In this document: positions 13,388-24,204 of the stretch, piece by piece | Layout of the letters: every line of letters starts with the position of its first letter | How positions within the stretch are numbered: position 1 is the stretch's first letter | The notes under the pieces: generated by a model | What the model was told of the DNA's origin: nothing | Seen by the model: the letters and a program-made list of their open reading frames with translations, nothing else | Databases searched by the model: none | DNA from: Lamellibrachia columna | Lineage: Eukaryota > Annelida > Polychaeta > Sabellida > Siboglinidae | Direction: 5' to 3' | Length of the DNA stretch: 64,000 bases | NCBI GenBank assembly: GCA_963662155.1 | Contig: OY759263.1 | Span: forward strand, 1,856,595-1,920,594 | Program-made: the position numbers and the translations under genes

Positions 13388-15954
13388 ATTTAACAAGATT
13401 TAACAAGATTGCCATCCCAAACAACAAAGTTCCAGATGGCAAGTGGACAAGGAAGCCATTGGCTTATCGAGAGTCCAACAATTTTATCATCTATGTGTTG
13501 CCCGCTCTTATCATATATCTGTCAATTCTATTTTTAAATATATTCACACTACTAGCATTAACACAATCATTTGGCAGTTTGTTCCATTAATTTATCACCC
13601 TCTGTAAGAAAGAATACTTTCTGAGGTCCAATCTACACTGTTCCTTAACTAATGCTGCTTTGTGTCCTCTGGTTCTACTGCCTTCTTAACGTTTGAAGAA
13701 TATATTCCTATAAACATCCTCATAACCGTTCACTGTTTTAAACACTTCTATTTGGTCTCCTCTCGGTCTCCTGATCTCTAGTGTTGTCAAACCACATTGT
13801 AATAAGCGACTTTCGTAACTAAGGTTCAATTCCGGAATCATCTTAGTTGCTCTTCTTTTTTTCTTTCTAGCTTGTCTATGTCCTTCTTACGATACAGCCT
13901 CCATGCTTGTATACAATATTCCTAAAGTGGTCTAACTGTTGCTTTGTACAGGTGTACAATTAGCTGTTTCTCCTTATATGTGATAGCTCTCCTAATTAGC
14001 CCTAGAATTTGATTTCCTTTCGAACCAGCAATACCACATTGCTCTGAAACTTTCATGTCAGCACTAAATGTTACATCTAAGTCCCTTTCTTGTGTGGTTC
14101 TACAGCATCCCCATTTTATATTCTTCGTCCATGTTTCCATGTCCTATGTGTATGCATTTACACTTCCCAAAATTTAATAACATTTGCCATTTTTCTGACC
14201 ATTTAACTAATTTATCTAGATCATCCTGTAAACTTTGTTTATCTGTATCATTAGTAACATTTCTGAATACTTTTATGTCATCTGCAAATTTCAATACTTT
14301 GCTAGATATGGTATCTTCCAAATCATTTATATATATATATTACAAACAGCATAGGGCCTAATATTGATCCCTGTGGTACCCCATTCAGAACAGATTTCCA
14401 GTTTGAAATCTCACCATCTACTATTACTCTCTGTCTTCTGTGTGTAAACCACTTTTCTATCCAGTTGACTACACCATTGTCTATACCATGGGCTTTTAGT
14501 TTAAGTAAAAATCTTTGATGTGGCACTTTATCGAAAGCTTTCTGAAAATCTAAATGTACAACATCCACTGGTGACCCGTCATCTACTCACTTTGTAATTT
14601 CTTCCAAAAAACATAAGAGATTGGTTAGACATGACCATGCTTTTAGGAACCCATGTTGAGATGTATTTATTAATTTATGTTTTACAAGGAATTCCACCAT
14701 GTGGTCTCTAATTAATGTTTCGAGTAATTTACCTACAACTGATGTTAAATTCACTGGTCTGTAATTTTCTGGTTTGTTCCTCGATCCTTTCTTAAATAGC
14801 GGTGTAATGTTTGCTTCTTTCCATTCTGAAGGAAATATTCCTTCTTCTAGTGAAAAGTTAAACACTTTTGCTAGTGGTGTACTAATTTGCTCAACAATTT
14901 CCTTAAGCAGTTTTGGTGGTATCCCATCAACTCCAGGTGATTTATTATCTTTCATCTTCTTAATTTTTTTTGCTATCATTTCAGGAGTTACAAATAATTT
15001 CCCCAAATGTTCTGATTTAGTGCCCTCAAATTTAGTCAATGGAACTGGAAGTGAGCTGACATCTTCTGTGGTAAAAACTGAGCTGAAATACTCATTCAGG
15101 ATCTCTGCCATTTGAAACCCGTCTGACATTTTTTTTCACTTGTTTTCTAGTGGTTCGGCCTTATCTCGAACTTTCTGTTTACTCCTTACATAAGCATAGA
15201 AACTCTTGCTGTCATTTTTTATATTACCTGCCAATTTTTTTTCAAAGGTTCTTTTAGATTTTCTAATTTCAGTTGTAGCTAGGTTAAGTGCCTTTTTGTA
15301 GTTTGTGTAGTCTTCTACATTTCCAGTGTGTTTATATACCCTCCACTGCATCTGTTTGTGAGCAATTTTTCTAATAGCCTCTTTTGACAGGTGTTTCTTG
15401 CTGGACCCTTTCCCTTGTTTCCTTAATGGAAAAATCTCAATAATGTTTGTTGACGTTCCTTCTCCTTTGTTTTTTATATGTATTCCCTGGTTTTACTTCT
15501 ATATATTAAAATGGATTTGGTTATGGTCACTTGAACCCAAAGGTTCGTGTACTTTAACATTGTCAACTAATTCATTTTGAGGAGACAAAAGTAAATCTAA
15601 CACATTCCCACCTCTGGTTGGTTCCAAGGCGTGTTGAGTAAGGAAACAATCCTGTGTTAGAAGTAGAAACTTATGGTCGTCACCTCCAGCACTCTCTAAT
15701 GATTCCCATTGTATATAGCCATGGTTAAAATCACCCATTATAACACATTCTCCCTTGCTCACCTCCCTTATCGCTTTTTGTAATTTTACATCTTCCTCTT
15801 GTCCTATGTTGGGACTACGATAAACTACTCCTATTGTTAATGTTGAGTTCCTGGTAACTATGTTAACTATCTTTCTTCTTCTGATCCACAGTCTTCCCCT
15901 TTTTTCTGCTCTTGTTATCCTCGACCATCCTGCCACCTGACAATCCCTCTTCAC
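13388..15954 (-). pseudogene. CR1-like LINE ORF2, degenerate (older copy)
   Basis: The minus strand reads from an endonuclease C-terminal half (TLTIGVVYRSPN, CVIMGDFNHGYIQWESLE, SDHNQIHF; 15,860-15,499) through the linker (KHLSKEAIRK, MQWRVYKHTG) into reverse transcriptase. RT blocks include SPGVDGIPPKLL, ITPLFKKGSRNKPENYRPVN, VVHLDFQKAFDKVPHQRF, GVPQGSILGPMLFVIYI and the catalytic-type FADDIKVF. The last piece ends near 13,930. The 3' UTR ends at 13,388 with two TCTTGTTAAA decamers. The frame is broken into at least six segments, and two internal deletions are visible: the endonuclease N-terminus and about 60 residues after SDHNQIHF. It is inactive, and more diverged than the 42-kb and 51-kb copies. 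Confidence 0.88.
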
Positions 15955-16069
15955 TCACTCGGTTATCTTCCTTTTGTTGCACATTCTTCCTTTTTCCATC
16001 TTTCTTCTTCTTACCAGCTTTCTCCCTCACATTGCCACTGCTCTCCTTGTTCTCACCACCTCTGTTCTC

Positions 16070-16384
16070 CTAATTTTCACCACCTCTGCTCTCCTCGTTT
16101 TCACCACCTCTGCTCTCATCATTCTCACCACCTCTGCTCTCTTCTTTCTCATCCTGTCCTGTCATCATCAAAATCATACGCCTTAACGCATTTACCTGCT
16201 CATGCAGATATTTCACGGTCATACACCCCCTACACACGAAATGAAAATCATCCGCCTGCACCTCTGCCCACGAATTTGCACACCCGGACTTTGCAAAGTC
16301 TATCCAGCTGTCGCAGCTAGAGCAAGACAAATTACGCTTCGCCTTTACTTGGCGTTTGCACGGCGGTATGTTAGAAATTCAAAT
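16070..16384 (-). pseudogene. CR1-like LINE ORF1 fragment with PHD-like zinc finger
   Basis: Upstream of the LINE endonuclease on the same strand, a frame of about 100 residues begins ISNIPPCKRQVKAKRNLSCS and continues CSSCDSWIDFAKSGC and FHFVCRGC. The Cys spacing recalls the PHD-like finger at the N-terminus of CR1-family ORF1 proteins, an RNA-binding or chaperone partner of the RT protein. One expected His ligand appears replaced (WIDFAK instead of a W-x-H pattern). The C-terminal part is a repeat of EESRGGEN (24-bp DNA repeat, 16,025-16,140). The frame stops at 16,070, and a deletion then joins the ORF1 region to mid-endonuclease. No start codon was identified with confidence. Confidence 0.6.
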
Positions 16385-16499
16385 TATATTTGTTTATAAT
16401 CCGTTTATAATCAATTTATACTAGGTCATCTTCACAAAGACTGTTTTTGTGTTGTAATACACACTTTATGCTATTTTACTTATATCTTAATTAAATTTA

Positions 16500-16870
16500 C
16501 AACTACTGCCTTGCAACTTACTTTCTATGTAACAGCTGACTATAACAAAACGTAATATCGCTCGCGCTAACGAAATTTCAGTGACCGTCTTTAAATTCCA
16601 CTGAATTACTACCTACGGATAACTTTTAACAATAAATGTTGCTAAAACAAAATATTCAGGTTCTCAATCTTTAATATGTACTAAATTATTTACAATAATG
16701 TTATGTATCGTATTATGTACCCAATCAACTGACCATAACAAACCTTAATTATCGCTCGCGCTACCGAGTCTTCGGAGATCTACGATATAAACTACCCTAA
16801 ATTACTCCTACAGCTAAATTTTAACAGCAACTAGTACCTAAACAAGGACTCTTGTAAGTTTATGTTTAAT
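16500..16870 (-). repeat. Diverged ~192-bp tandem pair upstream of LINE ORF1
   Basis: CTGACTATAACAAAACGTAA at 16,538 and CTGACCATAACAAACCTTAA at 16,730 each lead into ATCGCTCGCGCTA and a similar ~150-bp tail. The two units sit just 5' of the LINE ORF1 on its strand, so they may be monomers of the LINE's 5' UTR. That role is inference. Confidence 0.6.
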
Positions 16871-17221
16871 ATACACGTAATAATAATACTTATCTAATCA
16901 ATATTCCACGCTTTAGACAAATCTCCAATCCACCCAATTCAATTCCGTGTTCTCCTCAAGATTTCCCAAAATGCATGCTATGATTAAATTGTATATTATA
17001 TCAATTAATAACTAATGGGGCAAACAGTAATGTAATTACTCCAATCACTCCACAGGAAATGCAAATGTTACTTCCGTTTATGATTTCGTTTGCAGCCGAA
17101 AACATTTAGTTGTTCTTGATATACATAGAAGAAGAGTGGTAATTTTAATTGATGTGGCCTCCGGCGGTTTTGAGCTGACAGAAATTTCCATTGTTATCAT
17201 GCTAAACACACTTGCAATAAG
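16871..17221. other. No recognisable feature
   Basis: AT-rich sequence with no gene or repeat recognised. Confidence 0.5.
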
Positions 17222-17408
17222 TGCAAGTTCACTAAACCATCGGGCATTGTACGTGCCATTGCAGGTTAGTGCACAGACAAGTTCACTAAACCATCGGGCA
17301 TTGTACGTGCCATTGCATGTTAGTGCACAGACAAGTTCACTAGCCGCGTGGACAGTGAACGTGCCATTGCGTGTTAGTGCACAGACATGTTCACTGGCCG
17401 CATTTGAC
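17222..17408. repeat. 54-bp tandem repeat, ~3.3 copies
   Basis: Units contain GTTAGTGCACAGACAAGTTC and GTGCCATTGC. Two units share AAACCATCGGGCATTGTACG, while the others have GCCGCGTGGACAGTGAACG at the same place. The 54-bp length gives an 18-residue peptide repeat in open frames, which is not considered a gene. Confidence 0.85.
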
Positions 17409-17504
17409 AACATGCTGATTTAGGTTTAAAATGACCACAAACGGAACACAACAAAATGGAGACCTAACCCCCGGGTTCCCTCGTCAGCCGTGTTCAACTG
17501 TGAC

Positions 17505-20500
17505 TGCACAACAACACGTTGTACAGTGACTGACGAGGCTAATGAGTGGGTGATGACAACAACACGTTGTACAGTGACTGACGAGGCCAATGAGTGGTGA
17601 TGACAACAACACGTTGTACAGTGACTGACGAGGCTAATGAGTGGTGATGACAACAACACGTTGTACAGTGACTGACGAGGCCAATGAGTGGTGATGACAA
17701 CAACACGTTGTACAGTGACTGACGAGGCCAATGAGTGGTGATGACAACAACACGTTGTACAGTGACTGACGAGGCTAATGAATGGTGATGACAACAACAC
17801 GTTGTACAGTGACTGACGAGGCCAATGAGTGGTGATGACAACAACACGTTGTACAGTGACTGACGAGGCTAATGAGTGGGTGATGACAACAACACGTTGT
17901 ACAGTGACTGACGAGGCTAATGAGTGGTGATGACAACAACACGTTGTACAGTGACTGACGAGGCCAATGAGTGGGTGATGACAACAACACGTTGTACAAT
18001 GACTGACGAGGCTAATGAGTGGGTGATGACAACAACACGTTGTACAGTGACTGACGAGGCCAATGAGTGGGTGATGACAACAACACGTTGTACAGTGACT
18101 GACGAGGCTAATGAGTGGTGATGACAACAACACGTTATACAGTGACTGACGAGGCCAATGAGTGGGTGATGACAACAACACGTTGTACAATGACTGACGA
18201 GGCTAATGAGTGGGTGATGACAACAACACGTTGTACAGTGACTAACGAGGCTAATGAGTGGTGATGACAACAACACGTTGTACAGTGACTGACGAGGCTA
18301 ATGAGTGATGATGACAACAACACGTTGTACAGTGACTGACGAGGCCAATGAGTGGGCAATGACAACAACACGTTGTACAATGACTGAGGAGGCTAATGAG
18401 TGGGTGATGACAACAACACGTTGTACAGTGACTGACGAGGCTAATGAGTGGTGATGACAACAACACGTTGTACAGTGACTGACGAGGCTAATGAGTGGTG
18501 ATGACAACAACACGTTGTACAGTGACTGACGATGCTAATGAGTGATGATGACAACAACACGTTGTACAGTGACTGACGAGGCCAATGAGTGGTGATGAAA
18601 ACAACACGTTGTACAGTGACTGACGAGGCCAATGAGTGGTGATGACAACAACACGTTGTACAGTGACTGACGATGCTAATGAGTGATGATGACAACAACA
18701 CGTTGTACAGTGACTGACGAGGCCAATGAGTGGTGATGACAACAACACGTTGTACAGTGACTGACGAGGCCAATGAGTGGTGATGACAACAACACGTTGT
18801 ACAGTGACTGACGAGGCCAATGAGTGGTGATGACAACAACACGTTGTACAGTGACTGACGAGGCTAATGAGTGGGTGATGACAACAACACGTTGTACAGT
18901 GAATGACGAGGCCAATGAGTGATGATGACAACAACACGTTATACAGTGACTGACGAGGCCAATGAGTGGTGATGACAACAACACGTTGTACAGTGACTGA
19001 CGATGCTAATGAGTGATGATGACAACAACACGTTGTACAGTGACTGACGAGGCCAATGAGTGGTGATGACAACAACACGTTGTACAGTGACTGACGAGGC
19101 CAATGAGTGGTGATGACAACAACACGTTGTACAGTGACTGACGAGGCCAATGAGTGGTGATGACAACAACACGTTGTACAGTGACTGACGAGGCTAATGA
19201 GTGGGTGATGACAACAACACGTTGTACAGTGAATGACGAGGCCAATGAGTGGGTGATGACAACAACACGTTGTACAGTGACTGACGAGGCCAATGAGTGG
19301 TGATGACAACAACACGTTGTACAGTGACTGACGAGGCCAATGAGTGGTGATGACAACAACACGTTGTACAGTGACTGACGAGGCTAATGAATGGTGATGA
19401 CAACAACACGTTGTACAGTGACTGACGAGGCCAATGAGTGGTGATGACAACAACACGTTGTACAGTAACTGACTAGGCTAATGAGTGGTGATGACAACAA
19501 CACGTTGTACAGTGACTGACGAGGCTAATGAGTGGTGATGACAACAACACGTTGTACAGTGACTGACGAGGCCAATGAGTGGTGATGACAACAACACGTT
19601 GTACAGTAACTGACTAGGCTAATGAGTGGTGATGACAACAACACGTTGTACAGTGACTGACGAGGCTAATGAGTGGTGATGACAACAACACGTTGTACCG
19701 TGACTGACGAGGCCAATGAGTGGTAATGACAACAACACGTTGTACAGTGAATGACGAGGCCAATGAGTGGTGATGACAACAACACGTTGTACAGTGACTG
19801 ACGAGGCCAATGAGTGGTGATGACAACAACACGTTGTACAGTGACTGACGAGGCTAATGAGTGGTGATGACAACAACACGTTGTACAGTGACTGACGAGG
19901 CCAATGAGTGGTGATGACAACAACACGTTGTACAGTAACTGACTAGGCTAATGAGTGGTGATGACAACAACACGTTGTACAGTGACTGACGAGGCTAATG
20001 AGTGGTGATGACAACAACACGTTGTACCGTGACTGACGAGGCCAATGAGTGGTAATGACAACAACACGTTGTACAGTGAATGACGAGGCCAATGAGTGGT
20101 GATGACAACAACACGTTGTACAGTGACTGACGAGGCCAATGAGTGGTGATGACAACAACACGTTGTACAGTGACTGACGAGGCTAATGAGTGGTGATGAC
20201 AACAACACGTTGTACAGTGACTGACGAGGCCAATGAGTGGTAATGACAACAACACGTTGTACAGTGAATGACGAGGCCAATGAGTGGTGATGACAACAAC
20301 ACGTTGTACAGTGACTGACGAGGCCAATGAGTGGTGATGACAACAACACGTTGTACAGTGACTGACGAGGCCAATGAGTGGTGATGACAACAACACGTTG
20401 TACAGTGACTGACGAGGCCAATGAGTGGTAATGACAACAACACGTTGTACAGTGACTGACGAGGCTAATGAGTGGTGATGACAACAACACGTTGTACAGC

Positions 20501-21328
20501 GACTGACGAGGCCAATGAGTGGTGATGACAACAACACGTTATAAAGTGACAGACGAGGCTAATGAGTGGTGATGACAACAACACGTTGTACAGTGACTGA
20601 CGAGGCTAATGAGTTGGTGATGATAACAACACTTTGTACAGTGACTGACGAGGCCAATGAGTGGTGATGACAACAACACGTTGTACAGTGACTGACGAGG
20701 CTAATGAGTGATGATGACAACAACACGTTGTACAGTGACTGACGAGGCCAATGAGTGGTGATGACAACAACACGTTGTACAGTGACTGACGAGGCTAATG
20801 AGTGGGTGATGACAACAACACGTTGTACAGTGAATGACGAGGCCAATGAGTGGTGATGACAACAACACGTTGTACAGTGACTGACGAGGCCAATGAGTGG
20901 GTGATGACAATAACATGTTGTACAGTGACTGACGAGGCCAATGAGTGGGTGATGACAATAACATGTTGTACAGTGACTGACGAGGCTAATGAGTGGTGAT
21001 GACAACACGTTGTACAGTGACTGACGAGGCCAATGAGTGGTGATGACAACAACACGTTGTACAGTGACTGACGAGGCTAATGAGTGGGTGATGACAACAA
21101 CACGTTGTACAGTGAATGACGAGGCCAATGAGTGGTGATGACAACAACACGTTGTACAGTGACTGACGAGGCCAATGAGTGGGTGATGACAATAACATGT
21201 TGTACAGTGACTGACGAGGCCAATGAGTGGGTGATGACAATAACATGTTGTACAGTGACTGACGAGGCCAATGAGTGGTGATGACAACACGTTGTACAGT
21301 GACTGACGAGGCTAATGAGTGGGTGATG
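17505..21328. repeat. 47/48-bp minisatellite, ~81 copies, higher-order
   Basis: Consensus GACGAGGCTAATGAGTGGTG then ATGACAACAACACGTTGTAC and AGTGACT. Common variants are GCCAATG for GCTAATG, an extra G (GTGGGTGATG, 48-bp unit), and CAGTGAATG. Blocks of seven units (329 bp) repeat almost exactly at 19,614 and 19,943. Marker GATGCTAATGAGTGATG recurs at 18,531, 18,672 and 19,002 (3 and 7 units apart). A block of about six units recurs at 20.7 and 21.0 kb with ATAACATGTTG variants. The minus-strand frames stay open only because the unit lacks stops there. Confidence 0.95.
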
Positions 21329-21757
21329 ACCCGTATTACGGACGGTTCCGTGTTTCTGCATTTTTCTTCCTCGGTTTCCGGAAGGAATCACTGGAGCTTC
21401 GTTGAACACCATTAATGCGTGTGTGCGCCTTCCTGTTGTCGAAGGATAGAGTCGTCAACCGGACGCCAGTCCCCGACGTTGCCGAGTGTGTATCACGCCA
21501 AGAGCAATTGTACGAAGAATTGACGTCACTGTGTCCTGATATCGCGCCTTCATTAAAATCCTCAAAACTATGGATATTTGCTTACTAACAACATCGGGAC
21601 ATGTTGAAGGTAAACGCAAGATCATCCGTTAGCGCCTTTCGTTTACGGTGTCGTGCTAAAAGTTATCCGCCGTCAAATATTATCCGCTTCGTGTATCTGC
21701 GCATGCGCGTATCTCGAAACATGAACGTTGCTAGTATGTGCTCTTCTGCTGTACAGG
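21329..21757. other. No recognisable feature
   Basis: Single-copy-looking, fairly CpG-rich sequence between two arrays. No gene recognised. Confidence 0.5.
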
Positions 21758-22557
21758 TGTGATAGTCAGGTAAAGTTGCAGTGTGATAGTCAGGTAAAGT
21801 TGCAGTGTGATAGTCACGTACAGTTGCAGTGTGATAGTCAGGTACAGTTGCAGTGTGATAGTCACGTACAGTTGCAGTGTGATAGTCAGGTACAGTTGCA
21901 GTGTGATAGTCAGGTACAGTTGCAGTGTGATAGTCAGGTACAGTTGCAATGTGATAGTCAGGTACAGTTGCAGTGTGATAGTCACGTACAGTTGCAGTGT
22001 GATAGTCAGGTACAGTTGCAGTGTGATAGTCACGTACAGTTGCAGTGTGATAGTCAGGTACAGTTGCAGTGTGATAGTCAGGTACAGTTGCAGTGTGATA
22101 GTCAGGTACAGTTGCAATGTGATAGTCAGGTACAGTTGCAGTGTGATAGTCAGGTACAGTTGCAGTGTGATAGTCAGGTACAGTTGCAGTGTGATAGTCA
22201 CGTACAGTTGCAGTGTGATAGTCAGGTACAGTTGCAGTGTGATAGTCAGGTACAGTTGCAGTGTGATAGTCAGGTACAGTTGCAGTGTGATAGTCACGTA
22301 CAGTTGCAGTGTGATAGTCAGGTACAGTTGCAGTGTGATAGTCAGGTACAGTTGCAGTGTGATAGTCAGGTACAGTTGCAGTGTGATAGTCACGTACAGT
22401 TGCAGTGTGATAGTCAGGTACAGTTGCAGTGTGATAGTCAGGTACAGTTGCAGTGTGATAGTCAGGTACAGTTGCAGTGTGATAGTCACGTACAGTTGCA
22501 GTGTGATAGTCAGGTACAGTTGCAGTGTGATAGTCAGGTACAGTTGTGATAGTCAGG
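21758..22557. repeat. 24-bp minisatellite, ~33 copies, with 96-bp blocks
   Basis: Unit GTGATAGTCAGGTACAGTTG plus CAGT, period 24. A CAGGTA/CACGTA variant falls at every fourth unit in the right half, giving a 96-bp higher-order block. The period is a multiple of three, so forward frames read CDSQVQLQ or VIVRYSCS repeats and reverse frames read other 8-residue repeats. The open frames on both strands argue against a real protein. Confidence 0.95.
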
Positions 22558-22573
22558 TACACACACACTCACA

Positions 22574-22641
<68 letters not shown>

Positions 22642-22724
22642 ACGCGCACGCGCTCGCGCACGCGCACGCGCACGCGCACTCGCACTCGCACACGCACACG
22701 CACACGCACACGCACACGCACAAA

Positions 22725-22771
<47 letters not shown>
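22558..22771. repeat. (CA)n / (CG-CA)n alternating tract
   Basis: CA runs flank a core (about 22,640-22,725) of CGCACG, CTCGCG and CGCACA units. It is almost unbroken alternating purine-pyrimidine, including CpG steps, so it is a strong candidate for left-handed Z-DNA. Confidence 0.93.
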
Positions 22772-22773
<2 letters not shown>

Positions 22774-22825
22774 TTCCCGTGGATGGCATTCTCTGTTATA
22801 ATTTATTTTTAATATATACAGTTCC

Positions 22826-22858
22826 TATTATTGTAGCTATAGTATAGCTACAATAATA
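22826..22858. repeat. Near-perfect 33-bp palindrome
   Basis: Arm TATTATTGTAGCTATA (22,826-22,841), one G, then the exact reverse complement (22,843-22,858). It could form a cruciform. It follows directly on AT-rich sequence beside the CA/CG tract. Confidence 0.9.
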
Positions 22859-22859
22859 T

Positions 22860-24200
22860 AGCTGCTATACTATGTTTATGTTATTAATAAATACCAAGCA
22901 GATAATATTTCACGACGGTAAAATTTTTGCACGACAACGGCACATCAAGACTTATATGTTTCGTCTCACGGCAGACCCGTTCATTCCAACACTAATGTAA
23001 CTTCATATGAAAGCTGCAACCAATGCGCAAAAACTGTACATTTGCATAACGTCATCATTTGGATTCCATTATTGTCTATTGACAGTTACTGGGTTATACA
23101 GTCGAGTTAACTGAGGCTATCGGAACTGAATGAAATTGCCAACGTTTCAAACGCCAACTAGATCATTACAAAACTGATTATCTAAGTTGAGAGTCTTACA
23201 CCGACCACTGTGCTTACATGATACGGAGTTGCCACCACGTGGAGACAGTCTCCTACATCGACAGCGTGCATGCAGTAAAGAAGATTATCGCTACGCTACG
23301 ACGGAGGAACGTGTGTTCGTATCGACAAAGAAAACAGTGAGTCGTGTTGTCGAACGCACGGCCAGCGTCCTACACGTCATCACTAACTACCATCTATTAT
23401 ATGACATAGTTCGTGCTCTGTCTCTCTCTCTCTATGTCTCTATGTTCCATCGTATCTACGTCAGTTTCACATGGCTGACGTGTTGTACGCGTGGCAGCGG
23501 GTCGACGTGGATGGTTCGTACATATAATATTAAAAATTCCCCAGGGGGTTGGGACATTACGAAGTGTGGACGTTTGTCGTAGATTACGAAACACAGAGCA
23601 ATAGTTACGCACGAAGCGCTACGCGTGTTTTCTACGATTGTTCAGAGTTACGTGATCCACGTCAAACGTCTACATCAATTCCTTCGTACGGTACAAATGT
23701 GTCGGGAAATCAGCAGTTTGGGGCCAAGTTGTCATTGCATTGGCACTGCTATACTAAAACATGACTGTGTGTGTAATGAACGAGTCATAACTTCTTGCAA
23801 TGGCTGCCTTTTTTCCGTGCAACGCCAGGCAGCTAGGCTCATATAACATAAAAAAGATGCAGACATTAAAGGAATGAGGCGTTCGTCCTTGGCGCAGATT
23901 GCTGTTTATATGCTAGCATTTCTTCGAAAGACCATTTAGCTTGTCAGATAGTGTGCCCTGGTATCGATGTTCGTGTCACATGGGCTCGATGTGTTACTGA
24001 ATCAAGGCGGCCGACAGCAGTTAACCGCGGCGACAGCTCAATAAAACTCGATTAAAATATCAAATGGTTAGTCCGCGCTGTTCCTAATCTATTAGGCATC
24101 GTCTTTGTGACTGACGCGAATAGTTTAGCTGTGCTCGTGAGCTGCGCCAAAGTCTCGTGAGATTTAACTAATATACAGGTGATTCGGCAATTTCGCCACC
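22860..24200. other. No gene recognised
   Basis: 1.3 kb of single-copy-looking sequence. Bases 23,200-23,720 are rich in CpG and in TACG/ACG words. The open frame 23,187-23,582 lacks an ATG start and any known domain, so it is not called. Confidence 0.5.
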
Positions 24201-24204
24201 AAAA

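Noticed and set aside
14774..15115. Plus-strand open frame of 113 codons
   Set aside because: Antisense shadow of the LINE reverse-transcriptase coding strand.
17426..21290. Cysteine-rich minus-strand open frames
   Set aside because: By-products of the 47/48-bp unit. Neighbouring frames shift whenever a 48-bp unit occurs.
21728..22549. 273-codon CDSQVQLQ repeat protein
   Set aside because: Frames on both strands are equally open over the same 24-bp array, with no start context or unique ends.
23187..23582. 131-codon open frame
   Set aside because: No ATG start, no recognisable domain, and composition like its surroundings.
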